Shown here: in pieces, positions 1 through 9,425 of the stretch
Layout: each line of letters begins with the position of its first letter
Numbering within the stretch: position 1 is the stretch's first letter
Assembly: GCA_965199865.1 (NCBI GenBank)
Contig: CBDATU010000020.1
Coordinates: 496,001 to 560,000 of the forward strand
Direction: 5' to 3'
Origin: JAPOUP01 sp965199865
Lineage (GTDB): Bacteria; Pseudomonadota; Alphaproteobacteria; Rhodobacterales; Rhodobacteraceae
Length of the DNA: 64,000 bases
The notes under the pieces: model-generated
Database searches by the model: none
What the model saw: the letters and a program-made list of their open reading frames with translations, nothing else
Told to the model about the DNA's origin: nothing
Translations under genes and position numbers: made by a program

Positions 1-1663
1 CCGGCACATCGATGCCTTCGGACAGGCAGCGCGCATTGGAGAGAATGCGACAGGTGCCGTCGGTGGAGCCCTTCAGCCATTCGATCCGGGCCTTTCGGTC
101 CAGCGCATGATGCTTGCCATCGACATGGCGTACCTCGCAGCTAAGCGTCTCCCTTGTCTCCGCCTCAGGTAATTGCGCGGTAGCCTGCTCGATGACACCG
201 TTCCAATGCTTCTCCAGCCGCTCTGAAGCCCTTATGACGTTGGTAAACGCGATGGCACAGCGAACCGGCTGGATCTTGCCATCATCTGGCTGCTTGTCCT
301 CCGGATTCTGCAACGCCCGCCAGCACCCAACGATCTTGGCCGCATCAGTCAGGTTTATCTCGCTGCTGTCCGAGGCGAGATGCGCCTGCAGGGCAGCACT
401 TGCCTGACTCTCCGATACGCTGAGGACCACAACTTTGTAATCCGACAGCAGTTCCTGTTCTACCGCCCGCGAGAAGGGCAGCCGATGGAATTCAGGCCCG
501 TAGACCGCCTCGTCGTCCATCGAGAACACCTCGACGTCGTGGCTTGCCGCTTTGCTGCGGGCAGCCGCCGTGTAAAGACGCGGGGTGGCAGTCATGTAGA
601 GGCGTTTCGCCGCTTGAATGCGATTACCATCATGGACTAGCACAAATGGCGAGGTCCTGTCCCCAGGCCGCTCAATACCCGTGGTCCGATGGGCCTCGTC
701 GCAGAGCACAAGATCGAAAGGTGGTGCACCGTCCTTCTGCGCCTCCTCGACCAGGGCAAGCGAGTGATAGGTACAGAAAACCACGGTCATTTTCTCTTTG
801 GACTGCGAATCGCGTAGCGCCTTGCCGATGAGTGCTGGATCCGTGGTTACGGGAATCTCCAGCTCCAGGAACGAGGCGTCCTCGTCTTGGCGCCCAGCCC
901 GAGTGTCGGAACATATGCCGATATAGCTTTGCGGTAATGTCCGCTGCTCCGCCCACTCGCGCATCGACTGCTGGAACAGGGAGATCGATGGAACCAGATT
1001 GAGCACCTGTCCGCCAGGACCGGCGACCGCCTCTGCAATGCGCAGTGCCGTAAAGGTCTTGCCGGTGCCGCAGGCCATGACCAGCTTGCCGCGGTCGTGC
1101 TCGCGGAACCCAGCCACCACATCGTCCAAAGCCGCTTTCTGGTGGGGTCTGAGACTGTACCGCCTATGCCACAGGGAGAGATCTTCGGGCTGCTCCCTTA
1201 TCAGATCAGGCCAGTCAAATGGACGGCTCGCAAGATCACCAAAACGGAGGTGCCGACAGGCAGGCCTCACATGCCTGACCGTCTTGGCTGCATTCGGCCC
1301 CCACCCGTCGCCGGTATCCACAATAATGCGGGCAGTGAAGGGCTCCCGTGCTGAGGCCGAGATGAATGAATCGATATGCGCTTTCGATATCCTCGTGCCC
1401 GGGGCATAGCATTTGCACTGAATCGCGCAGTAACCACCCTCCCTTTCCGCCGCCACGAGGTCGATGCCGATGTCGCTGCCGTCGAAATCGGGGCGGATCG
1501 CAGCCCATTCCGACCACAACCATACCTGCGAGAACTGGTCCTGATACAAGGGATCAAGCGCAAAGAACCGTTTCATCAGCCGCTCGAACAGCCGACCCTT
1601 CTCGGCCTCCGTGCCAGCTATCGACCGGATATGGTCAAGAACGCGTTGGAATCCGTCGCTCAT
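1..1663 (-). CDS. Mrr-nuclease/DEAD-box helicase, restriction type (N-terminal part, runs off left edge)
   Basis: The frame opens at an ATG whose first base is 1663, with an AAGAGGA ribosome site about 12 bases before it. It stays open to the left edge, giving about 554 residues of a longer protein. Residues 20-130 resemble an Mrr-type PD-(D/E)XK nuclease: E27, D68 in GSDIGIDLVA, and Q82-C-K84 in AIQCKCY. A helicase core follows, with Walker A MACGTGKT (196-203), DEAH (322-325), TATP (358-361) and LSEGIDVP near the edge. This order matches the COG4889 'predicted helicase' family, which includes type ISP restriction-modification enzymes. Whether a methyltransferase domain follows cannot be seen. 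Likely role: ATP-driven DNA translocation coupled to cleavage of foreign DNA in the cytoplasm (inference). No partner gene is visible upstream. A stand-alone helicase-nuclease is the main alternative. Confidence 0.85.
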   Translation of the reverse strand, partial: MSDGFQRVLDHIRSIAGTEAEKGRLFERLMKRFFALDPLYQDQFSQVWLWSEWAAIRPDFDGSDIGIDLVAAEREGGYCAIQCKCYAPGTRISKAHIDSFISASAREPFTARIIVDTGDGWGPNAAKTVRHVRPACRHLRFGDLASRPFDWPDLIREQPEDLSLWHRRYSLRPHQKAALDDVVAGFREHDRGKLVMACGTGKTFTALRIAEAVAGPGGQVLNLVPSISLFQQSMREWAEQRTLPQSYIGICSDTRAGRQDEDASFLELEIPVTTDPALIGKALRDSQSKEKMTVVFCTYHSLALVEEAQKDGAPPFDLVLCDEAHRTTGIERPGDRTSPFVLVHDGNRIQAAKRLYMTATPRLYTAAARSKAASHDVEVFSMDDEAVYGPEFHRLPFSRAVEQELLSDYKVVVLSVSESQASAALQAHLASDSSEINLTDAAKIVGCWRALQNPEDKQPDDGKIQPVRCAIAFTNVIRASERLEKHWNGVIEQATAQLPEAETRETLSCEVRHVDGKHHALDRKARIEWLKGSTDGTCRILSNARCLSEGIDVP

Positions 1664-2273
1664 CCGTGCGGTTTCCTCTTACGGCATCGCAGGCGCAGTC
1701 GACACTCAGTTAGGAACTGGTGGAACATGAGAGAAAGCGCAAGCGCTGGGTCGCGCGCTCCTGCTCGCATACGAGCAGTCCTGTCCACCAGACTGCCAGG
1801 GTTTTTCGTTTGTTCCCGTCATCGGACCTCTTGTTGCCGACTGTCGCTCGAAACGCAAGCAAGGCCAAGCCTGTCAATTCGCGCCACATGGGAATCGCAA
1901 CGCTCTGATCTCCACTCTCTCAATCGAAATTGCTGAAGCAGACGCCACTAAATTGTCGCAGTCTTCCGAGCCGGGGCATTGCTAATGCGATCCCGGAAGT
2001 GGCACCGCCGACAGATGTTCTGCGCGGCAGAGAGTCCGTGGGCCCCCGCCCATTACCGCACGGAACATCTCTTCCTACGCACGGCCAGCGCATCCTCATG
2101 AATTATCGCTTTCTGCGAAAGACCTCTGTAACGGTGATTTCACGAGGCTTTGAGAGAATGCTATCAGCAGTGGTATTGTGCATTTCAGCCTCTATGTAAA
2201 TTCCAGAAAGAGCAGCTCGTCCGGCGATCGCCACCGCCCAGAGCAATTCAGACCGGAACAAAGGAGAAGAACC
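1664..2273. other. Gene-poor gap of about 610 bp
   Basis: This lies between the divergent helicase and protease genes. Short open frames occur on the plus strand, but none has a ribosome site, a recognisable motif or coding-like composition. It should hold promoters for both flanking genes. No RNA gene or clear repeat was seen. Confidence 0.5.
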
Positions 2274-3722
2274 GTGAATAAACAGGCTATCACCACTTCC
2301 TATCCAGTCCGTGCGATCCGGATATTCGCCTTGAGTCTAGCAGTCCTGTTCGCACAGACGCTGACCGCCGCGGCGCACGACATGCCACAGAGCTTTGCCG
2401 ACCTGGCCGAACAGGTAAGCCCTGCAGTGGTAAACATCACCACCTCAAGGCAGGTTGCCGCTTCGACGGACTCCAATCCCATCGTGCCAAGAGGCTCCCC
2501 TTACCAGAGATTCTTCCGTGACTTCCTGGAGCGCGACCAGGAACAGCAGAACCGCCCGCGACGCTCAACCAACCTGGGCTCGGGATTCGTGATCTCGAGC
2601 GACGGTCTGATCGTTACGAATTCACACGTGATCGAGTCCGCCGACGAGATCCAGGTCGAGTTCTTTTCAGGCGAGACCCTGCCAGCAACCATCGTCGGCC
2701 AGGATCCCAATACCGACATTGCCCTGCTGAAAGTGGAAAGCGAAACCTCCCTGCCCCATCTCGGCTTCGGCGATAGCGACATCGCTCGCGTCGGCGACTG
2801 GGTGATGGCCGTGGGCAACCCGCTGAACCAGGGATTTTCGGTCTCGGTCGGCATCATTTCGGCCAGAAACCGCACGCTGAGTGGCAGCTATGACGACTAC
2901 ATCCAGACCGACGCGGCCATCAACAGAGGCAATTCAGGCGGACCACTCTTTAACCTGGAAGGCGAGGTCATCGGCGTGAACACGGCGATCCTGTCTCCCG
3001 ACGGCGGCTCCATCGGCATCGGCTTCGCCATGTCCGCAGCAGTTGTGTCCCCGGTCATTGAACAGCTGAAGGAATTCGGCGAAACACGGCGCGGCTGGCT
3101 CGGCGTCCACATCCAGGATGTTGACAGCGACGTTGCCAACGCACTAGGCCTCGACCTGGCGTCCGGAGCGCTTGTATCGCAGGTTATGGACGGCCCGGCA
3201 CTGGAAGGTGGAGTCGAGACCGGAGACGTGATCCTGTCGTTTGACGGGAAGGACGTGCAGCACACCCGCCAGCTCGTCCGCATAGTTGGCGACACCGCGG
3301 TCGGTAAGGAAGTTGAGGTTGTCGTCTTCCGCGACGGTGAAACCAGGATACTGACAGTGACGCTGGGACGGCGTGAGGAAGCCGAACGTCTGATGCCCGC
3401 CAACGCACCTGCCCCCGACCCGATCGAACTGGACCTGCTTGGCCTGACCGTAACCGCGATAACGGACGAGGTCCGCGAAGAGCTGGGGCTGGCAAAGGAT
3501 CTCGAAGGCCTTGTGGTGAGCGATGTCGATGAGACCGCACCCGCATATGACAAAGGCCTTCGTCGCGGCGACGTGATCACGGAAGCCGGACAGCAGAAGG
3601 TTCTGACTGTGGGTGACCTTGAAGACCGCATCGCCGAGGCAAAAGAGGCTGGTAGAAACTCGATCCTGATCCTGGTGCGGCGCGAAGGCTCTCCGATGTT
3701 TGTTGCACTACCTCTGGGATAG
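2274..3722 (+). CDS. degP: DegP/HtrA-type periplasmic serine endoprotease (Do family)
   Basis: The chosen start is the GTG at 2274, which has AAGGAGAAG nine bases before it and leads directly into a signal peptide (basic start, hydrophobic 17-33, cleavage near TAAA-HD). An in-frame ATG at 2178 has no ribosome site. The product is 482 residues, normal for the family. The catalytic triad is visible: H118 (NSHVIES), D148 (DIALLKV) and S221 (GNSGGPLF). Two PDZ domains follow, near residues 275-370 and 385-480. It should act in the periplasm as protease and chaperone for misfolded envelope proteins. It stands alone, with a strong stem-loop after the stop. DegQ/MucD-like paralogues have the same layout, so the exact symbol is less certain than the family. 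Confidence 0.93.
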   Translation: MNKQAITTSYPVRAIRIFALSLAVLFAQTLTAAAHDMPQSFADLAEQVSPAVVNITTSRQVAASTDSNPIVPRGSPYQRFFRDFLERDQEQQNRPRRSTNLGSGFVISSDGLIVTNSHVIESADEIQVEFFSGETLPATIVGQDPNTDIALLKVESETSLPHLGFGDSDIARVGDWVMAVGNPLNQGFSVSVGIISARNRTLSGSYDDYIQTDAAINRGNSGGPLFNLEGEVIGVNTAILSPDGGSIGIGFAMSAAVVSPVIEQLKEFGETRRGWLGVHIQDVDSDVANALGLDLASGALVSQVMDGPALEGGVETGDVILSFDGKDVQHTRQLVRIVGDTAVGKEVEVVVFRDGETRILTVTLGRREEAERLMPANAPAPDPIELDLLGLTVTAITDEVREELGLAKDLEGLVVSDVDETAPAYDKGLRRGDVITEAGQQKVLTVGDLEDRIAEAKEAGRNSILILVRREGSPMFVALPLG

Positions 3723-3744
3723 GAGAGTTTTCCACGAAAACCGA

Positions 3745-3768
3745 ACGGGGCGCATCCATGCGCCCCGT
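3745..3768 (+). terminator. Stem-loop after the degP-like gene
   Basis: A perfect inverted repeat (ACGGGGCGCAT / ATGCGCCCCGT) starts 22 bases after the protease stop. No T-run follows, so it may be a bidirectional terminator or an mRNA-stabilising hairpin between two convergent genes. Confidence 0.55.
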
Positions 3769-3780
3769 CTGTCGGTCGGG

Positions 3781-4128
3781 TCAGTCACCATGAACGGCAC
3801 GGCTGTCGGCTGGGGCCTGATCCCTATCGAACATTCCATAGTCACGCAGCACATGCGCGACTTTCAGCCTGTAGTCACTGAACAGACCCTTGCGACCCTC
3901 GGCCTGCGCCGATCGATGGGCCGCGAGCTGCCGCCAGCGCTATACCGCCTCGTCATCGCGGAAATAGGATAGCGAAAGAAGCTTGTTGGGGTTGGAGAGA
4001 CTCTGGAAGCGCTCCACGGATATGAAACCATCGACTTCCTTCACCAATGGGCGCATGGCGGCGGCGACGTCGAGATAGTCATCCTGCCGACCATCGGCGG
4101 GCTCCACTTCGAAAATGATCGCAATCAT
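3781..4128 (-). pseudogene. Antibiotic biosynthesis monooxygenase (ABM) family gene with an internal amber codon
   Basis: The ATG at 4128 has AAGGAG upstream. The first 62 codons encode a typical ABM-fold start (MIAIIFEVEPADGRQDDYLD, then the GFISVERFQS motif). A TAG at 3942-3940 then interrupts the frame. The same frame continues after it with family-like sequence (RWRQLAAHRSAQAEGRKG, then DYRLKVAHVLRDYGM) to a TGA at 3781-3783. A single base change of a GAG or CAG codon to TAG would explain this. Family members are small heme- or cofactor-independent monooxygenases or stress proteins of about 100 residues, and read through, this one would be about 115. Either it is a recent pseudogene, the base is a sequencing error, or the codon is suppressed. 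It is convergent with the upstream protease gene. Confidence 0.8.
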
Positions 4129-4348
4129 GGCGAACTCCTTCTTGGAATCCAGGTGACAGTGATGCCATTCCGTTCCAGTAACAAGACCTCTGTCCAGGCA
4201 ATGCCATGCCCATCAGCCAGAGTTCTCGTATCCGTCCCTGCGGGCGACCCGGATGTGGAAGCGGATTTGCGGCCATTCAGGTCGCTTTCAGTGGCGCTCC
4301 ACACCCGTTCGCATCGCAGGATGAATGGCGACGCAGAGGAAAACCGAT

Positions 4349-5722
4349 ATGTTCGTTTCCGTCTTCGACATGTTCAAGGTGGGCGTGGGCCCCTCGTCCT
4401 CCCATACAATTGGACCAATGGTGGCGGCCGGTCGCTTTCTCGACACGCTGCGGAAATCGCCATTCAGCTTTCAGCGGCTGAAGGCGACTCTCTATGGCTC
4501 CCTTGCGTTTACCGGCGTGGGTCATGCAACGGATCGGGCGACGATCCTGGGCCTCGCGGGCTTCCGGCCAGAAAACTACGATGCAGACGCCGCCGAAAGG
4601 GCTCTCACCGAAATCGCGGAAACACGAACCGTGCGACCCGAGGGACTGCCGGAACTTGCCTTCGACCCCGCTTCAGACCTGATCTTCAACTTCGACGCTC
4701 CCCTGCCGGGCCATTCAAACGGCATGATCCTTGCCGCGTGTGACGCCCAGGGTGATGAGATACTGAAGGAGACCTATTACTCGATAGGTGGCGGATTCGT
4801 GCTCACCGAGGAGGAACTGGCAGCCGGAAGGAACCCGGGTGATGGAGCACCAGTGCCCTATCCCTTCAGTTCCGCCAAAGAAATGCTGGAGATGTGCGCC
4901 TCCGGGGGAGAATCTGTCGCAGCACTGAAACGCGCCAACGAACTGAGCCGGATGTCACCTACCGCGCTGGACAAGGGTCTTGCCCGAATCTGGCAGGTCA
5001 TGCGCGAATGCATGAACCGTGGCCTTTCAACAGAGGGTCTGCTTCCGGGAGGTCTGCAGGTGAAACGCCGCGCCCGGCACATTCATCGGGCACTGCTGAC
5101 CGAGCGCGGTCTGAACCTGACCGCACCCCACACGATCAATGACTGGATCAGCGTCTATGCAATGGCAGTGAACGAGGAGAATGCCGCAGGCGGCCAGGTC
5201 GTGACCGCCCCAACGAATGGCGCAGCCGGTGTCGTGCCCGCTGTGATCCGATACTGGCTTGACCATGTGCCGGACGCATCGCCTTCAGGGATTGGCGAGT
5301 TTCTGCTGACCGCCGCCGCCATCGGAGGGCTGATCAAGCACAACGCCTCAATCAGCGGTGCCGAATGCGGCTGCCAGGCTGAGGTCGGTAGCGCGTCGGC
5401 TATGGCGGCGGCTGGACTGTGCGCGGTGATGGGCGGCACGCCGGAACAGGTGGAAAACGCGGCCGAGATTGCGCTGGAGCATCACCTCGGCATGACATGC
5501 GACCCGGTGAAGGGACTCGTTCAGCTGCCCTGCATCGAGCGCAACGGGATTGGCGCCATCAAGGCGGTCAGCGCGGCATCACTTTCACTTCGTGGCGATG
5601 GCACCCATCTCGTCTCACTGGATGCCTGCATAGAGACAATGCGGCAGACCGGAAGTGACATGAACAGGAAATACAAGGAAACCGCACTCGGCGGACTGGC
5701 GGTCAACGTGCCGAACTGCTGA
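4349..5722 (+). CDS. sdaA: L-serine ammonia-lyase (iron-sulfur type)
   Basis: This enzyme converts L-serine to pyruvate and ammonia in the cytoplasm. The ATG at 4349 follows AGAGGAAA and gives 457 residues, the usual size of single-chain Fe-S serine dehydratases. An ATG at 4325 is in frame but has no ribosome site. The N-terminal beta domain begins MFVSVFDMFKVGVGPSSSHT, with the family's GPSSSHT motif. The C-terminal catalytic domain carries three cluster cysteine sites: AECGCQAE, MTCDPVKG and LPCIERN. No partner gene is adjacent, and the start diverges from the ABM gene. A threonine dehydratase of the PLP type is excluded by the cysteines. Confidence 0.95.
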   Translation: MFVSVFDMFKVGVGPSSSHTIGPMVAAGRFLDTLRKSPFSFQRLKATLYGSLAFTGVGHATDRATILGLAGFRPENYDADAAERALTEIAETRTVRPEGLPELAFDPASDLIFNFDAPLPGHSNGMILAACDAQGDEILKETYYSIGGGFVLTEEELAAGRNPGDGAPVPYPFSSAKEMLEMCASGGESVAALKRANELSRMSPTALDKGLARIWQVMRECMNRGLSTEGLLPGGLQVKRRARHIHRALLTERGLNLTAPHTINDWISVYAMAVNEENAAGGQVVTAPTNGAAGVVPAVIRYWLDHVPDASPSGIGEFLLTAAAIGGLIKHNASISGAECGCQAEVGSASAMAAAGLCAVMGGTPEQVENAAEIALEHHLGMTCDPVKGLVQLPCIERNGIGAIKAVSAASLSLRGDGTHLVSLDACIETMRQTGSDMNRKYKETALGGLAVNVPNC

Positions 5723-5933
5723 ACGCTGCCATGAGGTGCATTGCGGCTGAACCACCAACAAGGAATCCCTGCGACGCCCCGACCCGGAGTGGGGAACACG
5801 GCAGATCCATATTGCACAGCCCCTTGACGCTGACACCACCTAACGAGACCACAAACAAGGTTGATTCATTCTCAATGGCTTCCAGCCCCCCAGGCAGGGG
5901 CCAGAGTCCCAATGACATAACGGCATCGCCAGC

Positions 5934-6842
5934 ATGAACAGCGACCGGCCCCTGTTGGGCGTACTCCTCATGGTTGGATTCGCGTTGACCGTGCCCGGAA
6001 TGGACGCGCTGGCAAAGCTTGCAGGCGACCGAATCCCGGTCGGACAGATCATCGCCTTCCGTTTCTGCATCCAGGTAATCCTGCTACTACCGCTCGCCTA
6101 TATCCTTGGCCTTCTGCGATGCCCATCGCTGGCCGAGGCCTTTGGGCATTGTGCCCGTGCGGTCCTGATTCTGACTGCGACGGCACTTTTCTTCACGGCG
6201 CTGAGATTCATGTCCATCGCCGACGCGATCGCCATCTTCTTCGTTGAACCATTCATCCTGACCCTTCTTGGCGCAGCCTTTCTGGGTGAACGGGTCGGCT
6301 GGCGTCGGTTCATTGCATGTGTAACCGGCTTTTTTGGCGCGCTGCTGGTGATTCGGCCGAGTTTCCTAGCATTCGGTCCCGTCGCCCTGTTTCCTTTGGG
6401 GACTGCCGTCTGCTTCTCCCTCTACATGATACTCACCCGCCACACCGCACGATCGCTTCACCCGGTCGCGCTTCAGGCCTGGACCGCGGTCGCTGCATCG
6501 GCCCTGATCCTGCCTCTCCTGGTGGGATTCCAGGGTTCAGGCATAACACCCCTTGACCCAACGATGCCAGAAGGCAGGTACTGGGCCTATCTGATGGGAA
6601 TTGGAATCGGATCAACCATAAGCCATCTTATGGTCTCAGGCGCCTTGCGCTTCGCCCCAACCGCAACTTTAGCACCTCTGCAGTATCTTGAAATCATTGC
6701 GGCTACGATACTCGGCTACCTTATTTTTTCCGACCTACCGGATGCCCAGGCCGTGATCGGTGTGGCGATCATCACCGGCTCGGGCCTGTTTGTCATCTGG
6801 CGCGAACGCCACCATGGCCAGGAGCGCTCAAAACAGGTGTGA
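5934..6842 (+). CDS. EamA/DMT-family transporter
   Basis: The 302-residue protein consists almost entirely of hydrophobic helices, about ten, in two EamA repeats (residues 5-140 and 155-290). It has the RhaT/RarD-like signature GERVGWRRFIACVTGFFGAL between the halves. It would be an inner-membrane drug/metabolite exporter or importer, with substrate not predictable from sequence. The ATG at 5934 has no strong ribosome site. It is the first ATG before the TM1 stretch LLGVLLMVGFALTVPGMDAL. Its end is 133 bases from the convergent thiN gene. Confidence 0.9.
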   Translation: MNSDRPLLGVLLMVGFALTVPGMDALAKLAGDRIPVGQIIAFRFCIQVILLLPLAYILGLLRCPSLAEAFGHCARAVLILTATALFFTALRFMSIADAIAIFFVEPFILTLLGAAFLGERVGWRRFIACVTGFFGALLVIRPSFLAFGPVALFPLGTAVCFSLYMILTRHTARSLHPVALQAWTAVAASALILPLLVGFQGSGITPLDPTMPEGRYWAYLMGIGIGSTISHLMVSGALRFAPTATLAPLQYLEIIAATILGYLIFSDLPDAQAVIGVAIITGSGLFVIWRERHHGQERSKQV

Positions 6843-6975
6843 TCCGACGCCCGCGCTCCGCCGCTTCCTTTCGTGATACGTTACGGCGCGCGTCAATGGA
6901 TCGTGGCCACGTGCTGCCCGGCATTCCCAAAGCGTACCGACAGCTGGTTCCGCAATCCGGATGGCGGACTGACCA

Positions 6976-7677
6976 TCAGTTCTGGAGAGAACGAATCACC
7001 GCCGCGAGTTCGGAGCGGGGCAGGATCACCAGCATTCCCGCTGTTTCGGGTCGCAGGACAACGACGCTGGAAGAGGCCCTGTTTGAAGTCCCGACCCGCC
7101 CGGCGGGGTCGAAAACCAATCCAGAGGTAGACCAGGACAGGCCCGAGCTGAAACAGCGCATCCGCGCCATCGGAAACAGCGACACACGGGTTCCTATCGG
7201 GAGTTCCAGTTCCAGTTCTCCCGGTAGATGGAAACATATGTCGTGTTCACCAATGACAATGACGCGGCGGTCGGCATTGCGCACCAGAGAATTGTAGGTC
7301 GCCAGCTCATGGTCGATTCGCCTGCCGGTAAAACCTAGCGCCAGAACCAGCGGTGCCTTGATGTGGCGCAATGCCTTGTCGAAGTCAGTGCTGTCCTGTT
7401 CCGGCACATGATGAAGCCGCTCACGCGGTATACGGTCCCGAACATGATTCGCGAGTGAGTCGAAATCCCCGATCACGGCGTCTGGCATCAATCCTCGCGA
7501 CAGTGCCGTCGCCGCGCCCCCATCGGCGGCGACCAGCCGTGATCCAATGGCCAGCGCTTCGTCCAGCTCCGCTCCGGGAGGGATCGAGGCGCCCAGCAGC
7601 GTGACCGGCGCCGTTGAACGAATGATCGCCTTGGTCACATCAACACCGTTTGGCTGCCGAAGAACGCACCGCAACAT
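6976..7677 (-). CDS. thiN: Thiamine pyrophosphokinase
   Basis: The protein transfers pyrophosphate from ATP to thiamine to make the cofactor ThDP. Family motifs appear in order: ADGGAAT, GDFDSL, QDSTDFDKAL (metal and ATP binding) and GFTGRRIDHELA, with the C-terminal thiamine-binding domain in the last third. The start is uncertain. The frame offers TTG 7689, ATG 7677 and GTG 7638, none with a clear ribosome site, and homology suggests the real N-terminus is close to the sequence STAPVTLLG. It lies just upstream of the minus-strand DUF2842-purA cluster's 3' side and may share its transcript. Confidence 0.88.
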   Translation of the reverse strand: MLRCVLRQPNGVDVTKAIIRSTAPVTLLGASIPPGAELDEALAIGSRLVAADGGAATALSRGLMPDAVIGDFDSLANHVRDRIPRERLHHVPEQDSTDFDKALRHIKAPLVLALGFTGRRIDHELATYNSLVRNADRRVIVIGEHDICFHLPGELELELPIGTRVSLFPMARMRCFSSGLSWSTSGLVFDPAGRVGTSNRASSSVVVLRPETAGMLVILPRSELAAVIRSLQN

Positions 7678-7734
7678 ACCCCCAGACAAGCGGCATAGAC
7701 CACGCCTTCGTCCGGTGCTGCAGGCAAGGGCTGA

Positions 7735-7962
7735 TCATTTCTGTTGGCTCCTCTCTGGATCGGGCTTTCCAATTCCCCGGAACAGGGATCGAAACGGTAC
7801 CACCCAAAGAACCCCGAGACCGATGTACACGGCAAGCTCCACAAGAAATCCAGGCCGGTCGAACCAGCCAAGAACCGTCACCGCGACAACGATATAGAGA
7901 GGCAGCCCAACGACGAGAATCACCAGAGACCAGCGGCGGCGGGATCTGTAGCTAAGCGCCAT
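7735..7962 (-). CDS. DUF2842 small membrane protein
   Basis: A 75-residue protein with two predicted transmembrane helices (residues 11-31 and 37-58) and a basic N-terminus (MALSYRSRRRW). The pattern, including GLGVLWVVPFRSLFRGIGKP at the end, matches DUF2842, a family found next to purA in Rhodobacterales. Function is unknown. It is cotranscribed with purA by position, 86 bases downstream of the purA stop. Confidence 0.85.
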   Translation of the reverse strand: MALSYRSRRRWSLVILVVGLPLYIVVAVTVLGWFDRPGFLVELAVYIGLGVLWVVPFRSLFRGIGKPDPERSQQK

Positions 7963-8048
7963 GGGTTGCCTCCCTCAATACGGTCGGTGGACCGCCGACT
8001 CCGCGCTGGACCGCTGTCCCGGCACATGGCGGGGATGCGTGGGCTGGA

Positions 8049-9341
8049 TCAGTCCGCGAACGGATCGGTCACCAGAATTGTATCGTCCCGTTCAGGCGAG
8101 GTGGAGAGCATCGCGACAGGACACTGAATCAGTTCCTCAATACGCCGAACGTATTTCACTGCCGCTCCCGGAAGATCCGCCCACGACCGCGCGCCAGCCG
8201 TCGACTCCCTCCAGCCCGCAATTCGCTCATAGACTGGCCTGCATCGGACCTGACGGTCAGCAGCGGCCGGAAGATGATCCAGGCGCTCACCATTAAGTTC
8301 GTACGCCGTGCAGATCTTCAGCGTCTCGAAGCCATCAAGCACATCAAGCTTGGTCAGCGCAATGCCGTTGACGCCGGAAGTCGCGCAGGCCTGGCGCACC
8401 AGACAGGCATCAAACCAGCCGCAGCGGCGCTTTCGACCAGTTGTGGTTCCAAACTCCCGTCCACGCTCACCCAAACGCTCGCCATCGGCATCGTCCAGTT
8501 CGGTCGGGAACGGTCCCTCACCAACCCGGGTGGTATAGGACTTGACGATTCCGAGAACGAAGTCGATCGCTCCTGGACCAATTCCCACTCCTGTGGCGGC
8601 CTGTCCCGCGATGACATTGGAAGAGGTGACGTATGGATAGGTGCCGAAATCAATGTCCAGCAGCGCTCCCTGCGCTCCCTCGAACAGGATGCGCCGACCG
8701 GATTTCCGCGCCTCCGTCAGCACTTTCCACACAGGAGCAGCATAGGGAAGTATGCCAGGGGCGATTTCACACAGCCCCGACAGCAGCGCTTCGCGGTCCA
8801 CAGGCTCAAGGCCAAGGCCATGGCGGAGCGCATTATGGTGGATCAGCGCCCGGTCGACGCGGAGCTCCAGCGTTGCGGAATCGGCCAGATCAGCGACGCG
8901 TATCACCCGACGGCCGACCTTGTCCTCATAGGCGGGACCAATGCCACGCCCGGTAGTGCCAATCCTTGCAACGGATGTCTGCCGTTCCCGGGCGCGGTCG
9001 AGTTCACCGTGAAACGGCAGGATAAGTGGTGTGTTCTCAGCGATCTTCAGGGTTTCCGGAGTGATCTCGACACCCTGGGCGCGGACTCCGTCGATTTCCC
9101 TGACTAGATGCCAGGGATCAAGGACCACGCCGTTGCCGATCACGGAAAGCTTGCCCTTTCGCACGACTCCAGACGGAAGCGCGTGCAGCTTGTAAACCAT
9201 ACCATCGACCACCAGTGTATGGCCGGCATTATGCCCTCCCTGGAATCTCGCAATGACGTCAGCGCGCTCGGAAAGCCAGTCGACGATCTTGCCCTTTCCC
9301 TCGTCACCCCACTGGGTACCGACAACGACAACATTGGCCAT
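8049..9341 (-). CDS. purA: Adenylosuccinate synthetase
   Basis: Catalyses the GTP-dependent condensation of IMP and aspartate, the first committed step to AMP. The 430-residue length is normal. Motifs: GTQWGDEGKGK (GTP/IMP loop, residues 8-18), GGHNAGHT (residues 39-46), TTGRGIGPAYEDK, and the C-terminal base-binding TKLDVLDG. The ATG at 9341 is followed at once by the conserved MANVVVVGTQWGD start. Downstream on the same strand are DUF2842 and thiN. The upstream side is only about 85 bases from a defective IS5 copy, so part of the original upstream region may be displaced. Confidence 0.97.
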   Translation of the reverse strand: MANVVVVGTQWGDEGKGKIVDWLSERADVIARFQGGHNAGHTLVVDGMVYKLHALPSGVVRKGKLSVIGNGVVLDPWHLVREIDGVRAQGVEITPETLKIAENTPLILPFHGELDRARERQTSVARIGTTGRGIGPAYEDKVGRRVIRVADLADSATLELRVDRALIHHNALRHGLGLEPVDREALLSGLCEIAPGILPYAAPVWKVLTEARKSGRRILFEGAQGALLDIDFGTYPYVTSSNVIAGQAATGVGIGPGAIDFVLGIVKSYTTRVGEGPFPTELDDADGERLGERGREFGTTTGRKRRCGWFDACLVRQACATSGVNGIALTKLDVLDGFETLKICTAYELNGERLDHLPAAADRQVRCRPVYERIAGWRESTAGARSWADLPGAAVKYVRRIEELIQCPVAMLSTSPERDDTILVTDPFAD

Positions 9342-9425
9342 AGCCCACCCTCAAGACCTTGGACAGCCGCGACGGTATATCCGGCCGTTCGCGGTACCGA
9401 AACCTCGAATCTCCGAATGAAAGCC

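Noticed and set aside
3940..3942. Idea that TAG is reassigned to an amino acid in this organism
   Set aside because: TAG closes intact genes such as the degP-like one (3720-3722), and the other internal stop (permease 1) is TGA, so simple gene decay or error fits better.
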